Positions 28,562 through 40,885 of a stretch of DNA of 64,000 nucleotides are shown piece by piece. The stretch's first letter is position 1. Each line of letters starts with the position of its first letter. The notes beneath the pieces were generated by a model. The model made no database searches and was not told the origin of the DNA. It saw only the letters and a list, made by a program, of their open reading frames with translations. This stretch comes from Rhodobacteraceae bacterium MED-G08 (GTDB lineage: Bacteria > Pseudomonadota > Alphaproteobacteria > Rhodobacterales > Rhodobacteraceae): positions 62,001-126,000 of the forward strand of contig NTKT01000002.1 of NCBI GenBank assembly GCA_002457055.1. The letters run 5' to 3'. The position numbers and the translations under genes are program-made.

Positions 28562-30379
28562 ATGACATTAAGAAATATCGCAATAATAGCACACGTTGAT
28601 CACGGAAAAACAACTCTTGTTGATGAATTACTAAAACAATCTGGCGCATTTAGAGAAAATCAGGCCATTACAGAACGTGCTTTGGATAGTAATGATCTCG
28701 AACGAGAGCGAGGAATTACTATTTTAGCAAAAGCAACGTCTGTCGAGTGGAAAGGTAATCGAATAAATATTGTTGACACTCCCGGTCACGCAGACTTTGG
28801 CGGAGAGGTGGAGCGGATATTATCGATGGTTGACGGTGTAGTTTTACTTGTAGACGCTGCCGAAGGGCCAATGCCCCAAACAAAATTTGTCACTTCAAAA
28901 GCTCTTAATTTAGGCCTTAGACCAATAGTTGTTCTAAATAAAGTAGACAAAGGTGATGCTGAGCCAGATAGAGCGTTAGATGAGTGTTTTGACCTCTTTG
29001 CTAATCTCGGCGCAAACGATGATCAACTGGACTTTCCTCACATGTATGCTTCAGGGAGATCTGGCTGGGCGGATCACGACTTAAACGGACCACGAAATGA
29101 TTTAAACGCACTGTTTGATCTTATTCTTAATCATGTTCCTCCCCCAAGACAGGCAGAACACATTGAAGATGATTTCAGAATGCTGGCAACAACACTAGGA
29201 AGTGACCCATTTGTTGGCAGGATCCTTACTGGTCGCATTGAAAGTGGCACTATAAAAGTTGGGTCTACAGTTCAAGCCATCAGCAGATCTAGTCAAAAAA
29301 TCGAACAATTTAGAGTAAGTAAAATAAGGGCATTTAGAGGACTAGGACATGCGGATATTGATGAGGGTATCGCCGGAGATATCGTATCCCTTGCCGGAAT
29401 GACTAAAGCAACCGTTGCTGACACAATTTGTGCTCTAGCAGTTGAGACGCCATTGGAATCTCAACCGATAGACCCCCCCACAATAACTGTTACCTTTGGA
29501 ATAAATGACAGTCCACTTGCAGGCAGAGAGGGATCCAAAGTTCAAAGCCGTGTAATTAGAGACAGGTTAATGAAGGAAGCTGAGAGTAACGTAGCCATTA
29601 AAATAAAAGACACTCCCAGCGGTGATGCCTTTGAAGTCGCTGGCCGCGGCGAACTGCAAATGGGTGTTTTAATCGAAAATATGCGTCGCGAGGGCTTTGA
29701 ACTTTCAATTTCTAGACCTCAAGTATTGATGAAAGAGGAAGACGGCCAAAAATTAGAACCAATAGAAGAAGTAACGATAGACGTAGATGATGAATATACA
29801 GGCGCCGTGATTGAAAAGATAACGGGGCCAAGAAAGGGCGACTTAGTCGAAATGAAGCCCTCCGGAGTAGGCAAAACAAGGTTAATTGCCAAGGTTCCAG
29901 CCCGAGGCCTTATAGGTTACCATGGAGAATTTCTCACTGACACACGCGGAACAGGTATTATGAATAGGGTCTTTAGTGGTTGGTCACCATACAAGGGAAG
30001 CATAGAGGGACGGCGCGCTGGCGTTTTGATATCTATCGAAGATGGAGACACCGTGGCGTATGCCCTTTGGAACCTTGAGGAGCGGGGGAAAATGTTCGTT
30101 GGCCCCCAAACTAAGGTCTACAAGGGAATGGTTATCGGAGAGCATACTCGTGACAACGACTTAGAGGTAAATCCACTAAAAGGCAAAAAACTGACCAATG
30201 TCAGGGCGTCAGGATCAGATGAAGCAGTTAGGCTAACACCGCATATAAAATTCTCTCTTGAGGAAGCCATATCTTATATTAACAATGATGAATTGGTTGA
30301 AGTAACGCCCGCAAGTATCAGATTAAGAAAAAGGTTTTTGGACTCTCATGAACGGAAAAGACAGGCCCGAAATAATTAA
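28562..30379 (+). CDS. typA: TypA/BipA, ribosome-binding GTPase
   Basis: TypA is a translational GTPase related to EF-G and involved in ribosome assembly and stress adaptation. The 605-residue protein begins [26 protein letters not shown] (G1), with [27 protein letters not shown] (G3) and [10 protein letters not shown] (G4). The C-terminal elongation-factor-like and TypA-specific domains ([19 protein letters not shown]) are complete. No strong ribosome binding site is visible before the ATG. Confidence 0.97.
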   Translation: MTLRNIAIIAHVDHGKTTLVDELLKQSGAFRENQAITERALDSNDLERERGITILAKATSVEWKGNRINIVDTPGHADFGGEVERILSMVDGVVLLVDAAEGPMPQTKFVTSKALNLGLRPIVVLNKVDKGDAEPDRALDECFDLFANLGANDDQLDFPHMYASGRSGWADHDLNGPRNDLNALFDLILNHVPPPRQAEHIEDDFRMLATTLGSDPFVGRILTGRIESGTIKVGSTVQAISRSSQKIEQFRVSKIRAFRGLGHADIDEGIAGDIVSLAGMTKATVADTICALAVETPLESQPIDPPTITVTFGINDSPLAGREGSKVQSRVIRDRLMKEAESNVAIKIKDTPSGDAFEVAGRGELQMGVLIENMRREGFELSISRPQVLMKEEDGQKLEPIEEVTIDVDDEYTGAVIEKITGPRKGDLVEMKPSGVGKTRLIAKVPARGLIGYHGEFLTDTRGTGIMNRVFSGWSPYKGSIEGRRAGVLISIEDGDTVAYALWNLEERGKMFVGPQTKVYKGMVIGEHTRDNDLEVNPLKGKKLTNVRASGSDEAVRLTPHIKFSLEEAISYINNDELVEVTPASIRLRKRFLDSHERKRQARNN

Positions 30380-30411
30380 AAATAAGGATCCCTGTTTTTA
30401 AGTTAGTAATT

Positions 30412-33078
30412 TTATTTTGAGACTATTAACGATCTGACAGCGTCTATAGCAGTTGTAACTCCATCCATACTAGAGCCACCCGCTTGCGCCAAATCGGGCC
30501 TGCCGCCGCCGCCTTTGCCTCCGAGCTTGTTGGCTGCAGTTTTAACAATATCTACGGCAGAAATATTAGACAAAAGGTCCTTAGTAACGCCAGAAGCGAC
30601 TGCAACTTTTCCGTCGTTTTCCGAAATAAGTAGTATAACACCTGAAGATAGCTTCTGTTTATAACCATCAATTAGGCCCGGAAGCTCCTTGCCAGGTATC
30701 CCATTTAATTGCTTTGCTAAAAAATTCACACCAGAAAGATCTTCGCTTTTCAACTCATCTTGTCCCGAAGAGCTGCCCCCCAGTGCCATATCCTTTCTGA
30801 GCTGCGCGACCTCACTTACGAGAGATTTTCGTTCTGCCATCAGGCTTTTTACTCGAGAAAGAATATCAGATGAGCCAGACTTTAGTTCAATTGCAATATC
30901 GGACAGATAATTTTGCTGTTTGGCAAGATGATCCATAGCTGCTTCGCCAGTTAAAGCCTCAATACGTCTTACCCCAGAACTACTGGCACCATCAGACAAA
31001 ATAACAAATGCTCCTATATCCCCAGTGCGTTTTACATGGGTTCCACCACATAGCTCTAAAGAATATCCATTTCCATCAATGCCCTTACCACTTTTTTGAT
31101 TATAACCCATTGAAACAACGCGAACTTCCTCACCATACTTTTCCCCGAATAAAGCCGTGGCTCCAAGTTCTCTGGCATCATCAGGAGACATTACCCTAGT
31201 AGTAACCTCTGTATTCTGGCGTATATAAAAATTTACAGAACGTTCAACTTCAAGCAACTCTCCTTTAGTAAGGGCTTTAGAATGACTAAAATCAAATCTT
31301 AATCTATCCGCTGCATTGAGTGAGCCCCTTTGCGCCACATGGTGGCCTAATTTAATTCTCAAAGCTTCATGTAATAAATGTGTCGCTGAGTGGTTGGCCT
31401 GAATAGACGATCTACGCAAATTTTCAACTTCCAACTCTACGGGGTCATTTAGTGACAAAACTCCAGCAGTAACTTTTGTAAAATGAACAAAAATACCCGC
31501 AGAGCGCTTAGTATCAACAATATTGGCTGCACCGTTTTTAAAGTTAATCTGGCCAGTATCACCAATCTGACCACCACTTTCTCCATAAAACGGGGTCTGA
31601 TTAAAAACCATTTGAACACTATCACCCTGAGCAGCACTATCTACCAACAAACCATCTTTAACGATGGCAATAACTTGAGCCTGCGCAAACTCGGTATCAT
31701 AACCCAAAAAATCAGTAGCTCCATATTTATCAAAAATATCATAAAATACTGCAGTATCCGCTGTTTCTCCCGAGCCGGTCCAAGCTGCTCTCGCCTTTCT
31801 TTTCTGCTCGTCCATTTCAACCTGAAAAGCGTCAGCATCAACCACACGACCTTTCTCTCGCAGTGCGTCCTGCGTCAGATCCAAAGGGAATCCATAAGTG
31901 TCATAAAGCTTAAAAGCAATTTTGCCAGGAAATGAAACATCCGACGGTAAACCATCAAGCTCTTCATCCAATAATTTAAGTCCACGTTCCAGAGTTTGCT
32001 TAAATTTTGTTTCTTCATTCAATAGTGTTTCTTCTATCAATGCCCGAGCTGAAACCAATTCTGGATATGCTGCTCCCATTTGCCCAACAAGGGATGGAAC
32101 TAATTGATGCATTACAGGGTCTTTAGCGCCAACCAAATGAGCATGTCGCATCGCACGCCGCATTATTCTACGCAATACATAGCCACGGCCCTCATTGGAA
32201 GGCATTACGCCGTCTGCAATTAAAAAAGAGGTTGACCGCAGGTGATCTGCTATCACTCTATGATGATTTGAGTTATCTCCATCTGGTTTTGAACTCGTAG
32301 CTTCCGCAGATGCTTCGATAAGGGCCCTAATAAGGTCAGTTTCATAGTTGTCATTTGTACCTTGCAGTAAAGCCGCTACGCGTTCGATGCCCATACCAGT
32401 ATCAATAGATTGATTAGGAAGATCTTTCCTTGTCCCATCTTCAAACTGCTCATATTGCATAAATACAAGGTTCCAAATTTCTACAAATCTATCACCATCT
32501 TCCTCAGGCGAGCCTGGTGGACCACCCCAATATTTCTCACCATGATCAAAAAATATTTCTGTACATGGTCCACATGGCCCAGTGGCCCCCATCATCCAAA
32601 AATTATCGTTAGTCGAAATTCGTATTATTTTATCATCGGGAAGCCCTGCTACCTTTTTCCACAGCAGCGCAGCCTCCTCATCTGTATGATAAACAGTTAC
32701 AAGAAGTCGTTCTTTAGGAATATCAAATTCTTTTGTAATCAGTTCCCATGCAAATGGTATTGCTTCAGACTTAAAGTAATCCCCAAAGCTGAAGTTACCC
32801 AACATTTCGAAAAAAGTATGATGACGAGCAGTGTAGCCAACATTATCAAGATCATTATGTTTACCACCTGCTCTAACACATTTTTGAGAGGTTACAGCGC
32901 GTTTATAATCTCTTGTTTCTACCCCAGTAAACAAATTTTTAAACTGCACCATGCCAGAATTAGCAAACATCAATGTGGGGTCATTTCGGGGCACCAATGG
33001 ACTAGATTGGACAACTTCGTGTCCCTGCCTTTTAAAATAATCTAAAAATGTAGACCTAATATCATTTAGCGTGCGCAT
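30412..33078 (-). CDS. alaS: AlaS, alanyl-tRNA synthetase
   Basis: AlaS charges tRNA-Ala and edits mischarged Ser and Gly. The 888-residue protein has the class II core ([19 protein letters not shown], then [21 protein letters not shown]), the editing-domain zinc motif HSATHLLHE with [13 protein letters not shown], and a C-Ala domain ending [16 protein letters not shown]. It converges with typA with 32 bases between and lies downstream of recA on the same strand, separated by the recA terminator. Confidence 0.98.
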   Translation of the reverse strand: MRTLNDIRSTFLDYFKRQGHEVVQSSPLVPRNDPTLMFANSGMVQFKNLFTGVETRDYKRAVTSQKCVRAGGKHNDLDNVGYTARHHTFFEMLGNFSFGDYFKSEAIPFAWELITKEFDIPKERLLVTVYHTDEEAALLWKKVAGLPDDKIIRISTNDNFWMMGATGPCGPCTEIFFDHGEKYWGGPPGSPEEDGDRFVEIWNLVFMQYEQFEDGTRKDLPNQSIDTGMGIERVAALLQGTNDNYETDLIRALIEASAEATSSKPDGDNSNHHRVIADHLRSTSFLIADGVMPSNEGRGYVLRRIMRRAMRHAHLVGAKDPVMHQLVPSLVGQMGAAYPELVSARALIEETLLNEETKFKQTLERGLKLLDEELDGLPSDVSFPGKIAFKLYDTYGFPLDLTQDALREKGRVVDADAFQVEMDEQKRKARAAWTGSGETADTAVFYDIFDKYGATDFLGYDTEFAQAQVIAIVKDGLLVDSAAQGDSVQMVFNQTPFYGESGGQIGDTGQINFKNGAANIVDTKRSAGIFVHFTKVTAGVLSLNDPVELEVENLRRSSIQANHSATHLLHEALRIKLGHHVAQRGSLNAADRLRFDFSHSKALTKGELLEVERSVNFYIRQNTEVTTRVMSPDDARELGATALFGEKYGEEVRVVSMGYNQKSGKGIDGNGYSLELCGGTHVKRTGDIGAFVILSDGASSSGVRRIEALTGEAAMDHLAKQQNYLSDIAIELKSGSSDILSRVKSLMAERKSLVSEVAQLRKDMALGGSSSGQDELKSEDLSGVNFLAKQLNGIPGKELPGLIDGYKQKLSSGVILLISENDGKVAVASGVTKDLLSNISAVDIVKTAANKLGGKGGGGRPDLAQAGGSSMDGVTTAIDAVRSLIVSK

Positions 33079-33147
33079 TATATTCTCACATATTTTTTTT
33101 AGCTCTAATGATTGCTTCGTGTATTGTCCATAACGAACACTTAAAAC

Positions 33148-33179
33148 AAAAAAAAGGGCAGCATAAATGCTACCCCTTT
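33148..33179 (-). terminator. Rho-independent terminator of recA
   Basis: On the minus strand GGGTAGCAT and ATGCTGCCC form a hairpin with a two-base loop and one G-T pair, followed by eight T residues. It begins about 20 bases past the recA stop codon and ends transcription before alaS. Confidence 0.92.
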
Positions 33180-33200
33180 GATCGAGTTTTTATATTAAAT

Positions 33201-34265
33201 CTACGCTTCTAAAACTTCACCATCAGCATCATTCTGCAAATCAAAATCCAACCCGTGAGCAGCTCTAATTTTATCTTCTATTGAGAGTGCTATGTTAGGG
33301 TTCTCCTTCAAGAAAATTTTAGCATTTTCTCTACCCTGCCCAATACGCTCGTCCATGTAGCTATACCAAGCTCCTGATTTTTCAACAACACCCGCTTTCA
33401 CGCCCAAATCCAAAAGTTCTCCATTCTTGGATATACCTTCACCATACATAATATCGAATTCAACTTGTTTAAAAGGCGGCGCTACTTTATTTTTTACCAC
33501 CTTTACCCTAGTTGCGTTCCCAACTACTTCATCTCTATCCTTAATAGCACCAATGCGCCTTATATCTAATCGAACAGAGCTATAAAATTTAAGAGCATTT
33601 CCACCAGTTGTAGTTTCGGGACTACCAAACATTACACCAATTTTCATGCGAATTTGGTTAATAAAAATTACCATACAATTTGATCTACTAATTGACCCGG
33701 TCAATTTCCGCATTGCTTGGCTCATAAGACGTGCCTGCACACCCACATTGCTATCACCCATATCGCCTTCAAGTTCTGATTTGGGCGTAAGAGCAGCAAC
33801 TGAGTCAACAACAACCATGCTAACAGCACCAGACCGTACTAATGTATCTGTAATTTCAAGAGCTTGCTCACCTGTATCAGGCTGGGAAATTAGTAGCTCA
33901 TCTAGATCCACCCCCAACTTTTTCGCATACTGTGGGTCAAGAGCATGCTCGGCATCCACGAATGCGCATACGCCTCCCTTCTTTTGCTCTTCAGCTACAC
34001 AATGCAATGTAAGGGTTGTTTTACCAGAACTCTCCGGACCATATATTTCAACAATCCGACCCTTAGGTAATCCACCAATCCCTAAAGCTATATCCAAACC
34101 TAATGAACCTGTTGACGTGGATTCAATTTCTTGAATGGCATTTTCATCGCCAAGCTTCATAATTGAACCCTTCCCAAATTGTCGTTCAATTTGGCTCAAA
34201 GCGCTTTCTAATGCTTTTTGTCTGTCGTCGTCTTTTTTGTCGCTCATTGATAAAAGTTCTGCCAT
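33201..34265 (-). CDS. recA: RecA recombinase
   Basis: RecA forms filaments on single-stranded DNA for homologous recombination and activates LexA self-cleavage. The 354-residue protein has Walker [10 protein letters not shown] at 76-84, Walker [11 protein letters not shown], the L1/L2 loops and the [23 protein letters not shown] segment. GAGG lies seven bases before the ATG at 34265. A LexA box lies about 50 bases upstream and a strong terminator follows, so it is a monocistronic SOS gene. Confidence 0.98.
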   Translation of the reverse strand: MAELLSMSDKKDDDRQKALESALSQIERQFGKGSIMKLGDENAIQEIESTSTGSLGLDIALGIGGLPKGRIVEIYGPESSGKTTLTLHCVAEEQKKGGVCAFVDAEHALDPQYAKKLGVDLDELLISQPDTGEQALEITDTLVRSGAVSMVVVDSVAALTPKSELEGDMGDSNVGVQARLMSQAMRKLTGSISRSNCMVIFINQIRMKIGVMFGSPETTTGGNALKFYSSVRLDIRRIGAIKDRDEVVGNATRVKVVKNKVAPPFKQVEFDIMYGEGISKNGELLDLGVKAGVVEKSGAWYSYMDERIGQGRENAKIFLKENPNIALSIEDKIRAAHGLDFDLQNDADGEVLEA

Positions 34266-34315
34266 GTTTATACCTCTTTATTTCATAGTGAAAACGAAAC
34301 AGCAATCACTCGTTT

Positions 34316-34330
34316 GTTCTTATAATGTTC
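34316..34330. promoter_or_regulatory. LexA (SOS) box upstream of recA
   Basis: The plus strand reads GTTC-TTATAAT-GTTC, an exact match to the alphaproteobacterial LexA operator GTTC-N7-GTTC. It overlaps the likely promoter of recA (a TATAAG lies within it on the minus strand), so LexA should repress recA. Confidence 0.88.
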
Positions 34331-34356
34331 TCTTATGGACGCAAAAAAAGAACATA

Positions 34357-35541
34357 TCAAGAAAATTTTTCACTTTTCTTCAAAAATCCGTAGAAAAACC
34401 CATCCCCCAGATCAGACGGAAAGAACTGGCGAGCTTTTTTTATTTCAAACTCAGGGTAAGCATCACAAAATGTTTCTAGCTGCTTGTGATTCTCGGTCGA
34501 TAGCACAGAACAAGTAGCATAAACTAAGGTCCCATCCGATGTAAGAAGTTCTTTAGCCTCATTAAGAATCTGAATTTGTGTATTTAGAAGGTTTTGCCAA
34601 GAATTTGCAGTTAACTTCCATTTTCCATCCGGGTCCCGCCGCCATGATCCGCTTCCCGAGCATGGAACATCACAAAATATTACGTCAAATCTATCATTTA
34701 TTGGTTTACTGATGTTGAGTATTTTTGCTTTTGCTCTTTCTGCTCTAGCACGCAAATCATTAGTTCTCTCCGGAAAAGCATCATAAGCAAATATTTTTGC
34801 AGTAGTCCAAGAATGTAGAGCAAGAGATTTACCTCCAGAACCACAACAATAATCTAAAATTTTTAAACTACTATCTACCGGCAGATCAGTAACGCTAGCC
34901 TGGCTGGATGCGTCCTGAATTTCAACTAAACCATCTCTATAGGCAATGCAGCTCTTAATTTTATTTTGACCATTGGTTACTTTCAAAGCAGTAATTACTG
35001 AGGGGTGCTTATCAGTATGAATACCTTCCTCGCTAAGTATTTGCTGGACTTTTTCTACTGTAGTTCTTCCGATATTCACTCGGAGAAATGCTGGAGCCCT
35101 TTTACATAAACGCTTAGCAACAGGAACAGCCTCCTCTCCTAGGTCAGCTTTCCAAATAGGCCAAAGAAAAGCCGGTAAATTAACTTCTACGTCTGGTGGT
35201 TTATTGCACTTTGTGGCTTCTTGTATAGCCAGCTTTTCCGTTGGCGTTAGACGTGGGCTCCCATAAGCTTCATCGTTGAAATATTGTTCTAAATCCTCAT
35301 TTGTTTCCATAAGCACCCCTAATGCCCAGTTTCTACCAGAGTGAGGAGCCTTTATTCTAGAAAGAGCACTTCGCTTTATTCTTAAGCCATCATATACAAA
35401 ATCTCTGATTGCACGCCTATCTTTCGAACCTGCAAACCTGTTTTCTTTACCCCATTGTTGAAGCAAGTAGTTGGCGTTTTTACCATTAAGTATCTCTTGT
35501 AAAATTTGACTAGCAGAAAATACTTGCGCCGCCGGAGTCAT
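34357..35541 (-). CDS. rsmB: RsmB/NOP-family rRNA cytosine-5 methyltransferase
   Basis: A SAM-dependent m5C methyltransferase of 394 residues. The SAM site is ILDYCCGSGGKSLAL. The two cysteine motifs of the family are FCDVPCSGSGSWRRDPD (catalytic region) and YATCSVLSTEN. The N-terminal third resembles the NusB-like domain found in RsmB, which modifies 16S rRNA C967; assignment to RsmB rather than another NOP/SUN paralogue is probable, not certain. It follows guaB by two bases and is presumably co-transcribed. Confidence 0.85.
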   Translation of the reverse strand: MTPAAQVFSASQILQEILNGKNANYLLQQWGKENRFAGSKDRRAIRDFVYDGLRIKRSALSRIKAPHSGRNWALGVLMETNEDLEQYFNDEAYGSPRLTPTEKLAIQEATKCNKPPDVEVNLPAFLWPIWKADLGEEAVPVAKRLCKRAPAFLRVNIGRTTVEKVQQILSEEGIHTDKHPSVITALKVTNGQNKIKSCIAYRDGLVEIQDASSQASVTDLPVDSSLKILDYCCGSGGKSLALHSWTTAKIFAYDAFPERTNDLRARAERAKAKILNISKPINDRFDVIFCDVPCSGSGSWRRDPDGKWKLTANSWQNLLNTQIQILNEAKELLTSDGTLVYATCSVLSTENHKQLETFCDAYPEFEIKKARQFFPSDLGDGFFYGFLKKSEKFS

Positions 35542-35543
35542 GG

Positions 35544-37166
<1,623 letters not shown>

Positions 37167-37241
37167 CTAAGACTTGGCGATTTTAGAATTTTTATCTAAG
37201 TGCTACGAGTTAAAACCGACATAGGAAAACGGGATTAAACA

Positions 37242-39278
37242 ATGAAGCATTTGGTAGTATTCACTCCATCTGGCAAGAGAGGTAGCTTCGAAACAGGTAC
37301 TCCAGTTCTGGAGGCTGCTCAACAGCTTGGTGTGGATTTAGACAGTGTTTGTGGCGGCAGAGGGATTTGTAGCAAGTGCCAAGTTACTCCTTCGTTTGGA
37401 GATTTCCCAAAACACGGTGTTTTTGTGGATGAGAGCGCGGTTTCAGCTTGGAATGCGATTGAACAGCGTTACCATGACAAAAGAGGTTTAAAACCAAACC
37501 GTCGCTTGGGATGTCAATTAAAAATTCAAGGTGATTTAGTCGTAGACGTCCCAGCAGAAAGTCAGGTCCATAAGCAGGTTATTCGAAAGGCTGCAAGCTC
37601 ACGTAAAATTGAGATGAATCCTGCAACTAAGCTTTATTACGTAGAGGTCCTAGAACCTGATATGCACGAACCGAAGGGTGACCTAGAACGTTTAAAAACT
37701 GCTTTAGCCGAGCAATGGAATATAGATGATACCCATGCGAGCATTTCTCTTGTCAAAAAACTCCAAAACATTCTTCGCAAGGGAGACTGGGGCGTTACAG
37801 TGGCAGTTAATTCGACCCCCAGCGAAAGTCTCCGAAGAATTGTAAATATTTGGCCCGGCTACCACGATGCCAGCATATATGGGTTAGCAATAGATTTAGG
37901 GTCAACTACCATAGCAGCGCATCTAACTGATTTGAGGTCAGGAAAAGTCATTGAGAGTTCTGGCGTAATGAATCCCCAAATTAGATTTGGCGAGGATTTA
38001 ATGAGCCGTGTTAGTTACGCGATGATGAACGCTGATGGCGCATCAGCCATGACCAATGAAGTGCGTAAAGCCATAAATAAATTAGTTTTAGAACTGGCAG
38101 AAAGTGCGAAAATTGAGCCAGAAGATATACTGGAAGCTGTTTTTGTTTGTAACCCAGTTATGCACCACTTATTGCTTGGAATTGACCCGATTGAGCTAGG
38201 TCAGGCACCATTTGCCTTAGCCACTTCAGACGCATTATATCTAGATGCTAAGGATCTAAACCTGGTCTCGTTAATAGACGATGCAAGGATATATCTTCTT
38301 CCATGTATAGCAGGACATGTTGGAGCAGACGCTGCGGCGGTCGCGTTGTCTGAAGAACCGAACAAATCAAAAGATTTAACATTGATTGTTGATGTGGGAA
38401 CAAACGCAGAAATATTGCTTGGAAATAAACAGCGAGTACTAGCCTGTTCTTCACCAACCGGCCCCGCATTTGAAGGGGCTCAGATTAGTTCAGGTCAAAG
38501 GGCAGCACCTGGTGCTATAGAGCGCGTGGAGATAGACCCAAAATCCAAAGAACCTCGTTTTAAAGTAATTGGATCGGATCTGTGGTCTGACGACAGCGGA
38601 TTTGACGAAAGCATAAAGAAAATTGGTATTACTGGAATTTGTGGCTCAGGAATAATCGAGGCTGTCGCAGAAATGCGAATTGCAGGGCTTCTAGATGAAA
38701 GTGGTTTGATTGGAAGCCCTGAAGCAACTGGAACTGCAAGATCAAAACCTGATGGTCGAACCTACTCCTATGAACTCTTCGCTAACAAAGATGCCTCTCA
38801 GCCTGCAATACAAGTCACGCAAGGAGACATAAGGGCGATACAACTTGCGAAATCTGCCTTGTATGCGGGTGCAAAGCTTTTGATGGATGAAATGGAAGTG
38901 GATAGTGTCGATAAAGTTGTTTTAGCAGGAGCATTTGGTGCCCATATATCATCAAAACATGCGATGATTTTGGGCATGATCCCAGATGTATCCCTCAAGA
39001 ATGTTACCTCTGCTGGCAATGCTGCGGGTACTGGAGCCAGAATTGCTCTTTGCAATATAAATGCAAGGTCTGAGATCGAACAGATCGTGAGAAAAATAAC
39101 AAAAGTTGAAACCGCCGTAGAGCCAAAATTTCAAGAGCATTTTGTAGCTGCCAATGCGATACCGCATAAGCATGATCCATTTACGGAACTAAGGAAGGTA
39201 GTACAAATACCCAGTCCTTCATTCAACGCTTTATCGGGAAAAAATGGTAAATTAGGTCGAAGAAGAAGGAGGGCTTAG
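37242..39278 (+). CDS. Ferredoxin-ASKHA corrinoid activation protein (RACo/RamA-like, DUF4445)
   Basis: A 678-residue protein with an N-terminal plant-type 2Fe-2S ferredoxin domain (Cys37, Cys43, Cys46 and Cys91) and a long ASKHA-fold ATPase domain (LAIDLGSTTIAAHL, then LIVDVGTNAEILLG and TGICGSGIIEAVAE). This architecture is that of reductive activators of corrinoid methyltransferases, which use ATP to return inactive cob(II)alamin to cob(I)alamin. The MttB-like enzyme at 26.6 kb is the obvious client, though 10 kb away. The C-terminus ends in a basic tail, RRRRRA. Confidence 0.85.
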   Translation: MKHLVVFTPSGKRGSFETGTPVLEAAQQLGVDLDSVCGGRGICSKCQVTPSFGDFPKHGVFVDESAVSAWNAIEQRYHDKRGLKPNRRLGCQLKIQGDLVVDVPAESQVHKQVIRKAASSRKIEMNPATKLYYVEVLEPDMHEPKGDLERLKTALAEQWNIDDTHASISLVKKLQNILRKGDWGVTVAVNSTPSESLRRIVNIWPGYHDASIYGLAIDLGSTTIAAHLTDLRSGKVIESSGVMNPQIRFGEDLMSRVSYAMMNADGASAMTNEVRKAINKLVLELAESAKIEPEDILEAVFVCNPVMHHLLLGIDPIELGQAPFALATSDALYLDAKDLNLVSLIDDARIYLLPCIAGHVGADAAAVALSEEPNKSKDLTLIVDVGTNAEILLGNKQRVLACSSPTGPAFEGAQISSGQRAAPGAIERVEIDPKSKEPRFKVIGSDLWSDDSGFDESIKKIGITGICGSGIIEAVAEMRIAGLLDESGLIGSPEATGTARSKPDGRTYSYELFANKDASQPAIQVTQGDIRAIQLAKSALYAGAKLLMDEMEVDSVDKVVLAGAFGAHISSKHAMILGMIPDVSLKNVTSAGNAAGTGARIALCNINARSEIEQIVRKITKVETAVEPKFQEHFVAANAIPHKHDPFTELRKVVQIPSPSFNALSGKNGKLGRRRRRA

Positions 39279-39307
39279 TTCCAAATATAAACCCTCTTAA
39301 AGTGAGG

Positions 39308-39328
39308 CAAGAACGCAAATGCGTCTTG
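39308..39328. terminator. Hairpin between convergent genes
   Basis: CAAGAACGCA and TGCGTCTTG form a nine-pair stem with one bulged A and a two-base loop. It sits midway between the 3' ends of the corrinoid activator and bactofilin genes. No T-run follows on either strand, so a termination role is only suggested by position. Confidence 0.4.
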
Positions 39329-39341
39329 GATATTCGCACTG

Positions 39342-39647
39342 CTATTTGGATTTAAGCTTTCCATCAATCCTTGCGCCCTTTTGAGTTGCAATAGATTGAT
39401 AGGTCACGTCAGCACTCACTTTTCCAGTAGAGTTTACTGCCAAGTCCTGCACTGAAATTTTACCAGATACGTTACCATCAACATTAACTGAGGTACCAGA
39501 AATGCTACCATCTACCGAGCCAGATGATAGAATAGATATCGCCTCACCAGAGAGGTTTCCTTTTACCTTGCCATCAACTTCAATATCGCTTTGGCTTGAA
39601 ACATCGCCTTCAACGGACATATCCGAGCTTATAAATGTTTTCGACAC
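39342..39647 (-). CDS. Bactofilin
   Basis: A 101-residue polymer-forming cytoskeletal protein. The repetitive beta pattern (DIEVDGKVKGNLSGEAISIL, SVDGSISGTSVNVDGNVSGK) is the bactofilin/DUF583 right-handed beta-helix, which assembles filaments without nucleotide and often organises cell-wall enzymes. It is short and has almost no N-terminal membrane tail. No peptidase or cell-shape gene is adjacent; moaA is divergent. Confidence 0.9.
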   Translation of the reverse strand: MSKTFISSDMSVEGDVSSQSDIEVDGKVKGNLSGEAISILSSGSVDGSISGTSVNVDGNVSGKISVQDLAVNSTGKVSADVTYQSIATQKGARIDGKLKSK

Positions 39648-39849
39648 GGTTAGACCCTTTTTATTCTCACAGAAAGTATGTCACAAATGACAGATTTAGT
39701 ATAGAAATCAAGTTTAATTTTTAAATTAATGTGAGATCAATTCGGAAACCCAGAATAGGAAAAATAAATTATTAACAATTGTCTGTCATTTTTATTTTGC
39801 TTCGCTATCATATTTGCCTTGCTATAAAAATTATTAATTATACATTGTT

Positions 39850-40860
39850 ATGATGATGAAAACGTTAATAGACCCCTTTAACCGTTCAATAAGTTATTTG
39901 CGCGTTTCGGTAACAGATCGCTGCGATTTCAGATGTGTTTATTGCATGACAGAAAACATGAAATTTCTGCCAAAAAAAGAGCTTCTTACTTTAGAAGAAT
40001 TAGATTTTCTATGCTCCTCATTTATCAATATGGGTGTTGAAAAACTTCGTATTACTGGAGGAGAACCGCTAGTAAGACGAAATATTATGAGTTTTTTTCA
40101 GTCAATATCTCGGCATTTAGATGATCAAAAACTAAAGGAGCTCACCCTAACTACAAATGGATCACAGTTGAAAAAATTTGCAAAAGAGCTCTTTGAAGTA
40201 GGCGTGCGTAGGGTAAATATTTCCCTCGACACTTTGGATGATGCCAAGTTTGGCAAAGTAACACGTTGGGGTCGTTTATCACAAGTGCTAGAGGGAATAG
40301 AGGCTGCTCAGGCTGCAGGTCTTAGGGTAAAAATAAATGTTGTGGCTCTTAAGGGGTTTAATGAGGATGAACTTTTTAGAATTGTCTCATGGTGTAATGA
40401 GCGAGGAATGGATTTAACCTGGATAGAAGTTATGCCAATGGGCGATCTGGAATCAGAAGAGCGGATAGGACAATATTGGTCATTAAATGAATTACGCCAA
40501 ACATTAGAACAAGAATATACACTCACAGACATGACTGAACGATCAGGTGGGCCAGCTCGATATGTAAAGGTTAATGAAACTGGTCAAAAAATAGGGTTCA
40601 TTACACCGTTATCACATAATTTTTGCGAAAGTTGTAACAGGGTAAGATTGACCTGTACTGGCGAGCTTTACATGTGCCTTGGACAGGAGGATAAAGCAGA
40701 TTTGCGGCGTCCGCTTAGAGAGAAACCAACCGATGAGGGTCATCTTAGAAAAGCAATTGAGGCTGCTATTGCTAAAAAACCAAAGGGCCATGATTTTGAT
40801 TATACTCGGCAGGAAGTTCAGGGGCAAATGACGCGTCATATGAGCCACACAGGCGGCTGA
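39850..40860 (+). CDS. moaA: MoaA, GTP 3',8-cyclase
   Basis: MoaA is a radical SAM enzyme that starts molybdenum cofactor synthesis from GTP. The N-terminal cluster is CDFRCVYC (Cys25, Cys29, Cys32) and the second cluster motif is [20 protein letters not shown]. The C-terminal HTGG dipeptide end is canonical. Three consecutive ATGs (39850, 39853, 39856) are possible starts and no ribosome binding site is evident. No other moa gene is nearby. It converges with the M20 peptidase gene. Confidence 0.95.
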   Translation: MMMKTLIDPFNRSISYLRVSVTDRCDFRCVYCMTENMKFLPKKELLTLEELDFLCSSFINMGVEKLRITGGEPLVRRNIMSFFQSISRHLDDQKLKELTLTTNGSQLKKFAKELFEVGVRRVNISLDTLDDAKFGKVTRWGRLSQVLEGIEAAQAAGLRVKINVVALKGFNEDELFRIVSWCNERGMDLTWIEVMPMGDLESEERIGQYWSLNELRQTLEQEYTLTDMTERSGGPARYVKVNETGQKIGFITPLSHNFCESCNRVRLTCTGELYMCLGQEDKADLRRPLREKPTDEGHLRKAIEAAIAKKPKGHDFDYTRQEVQGQMTRHMSHTGG

Positions 40861-40885
40861 TCTATAAAGATTCTATTATGTATTT

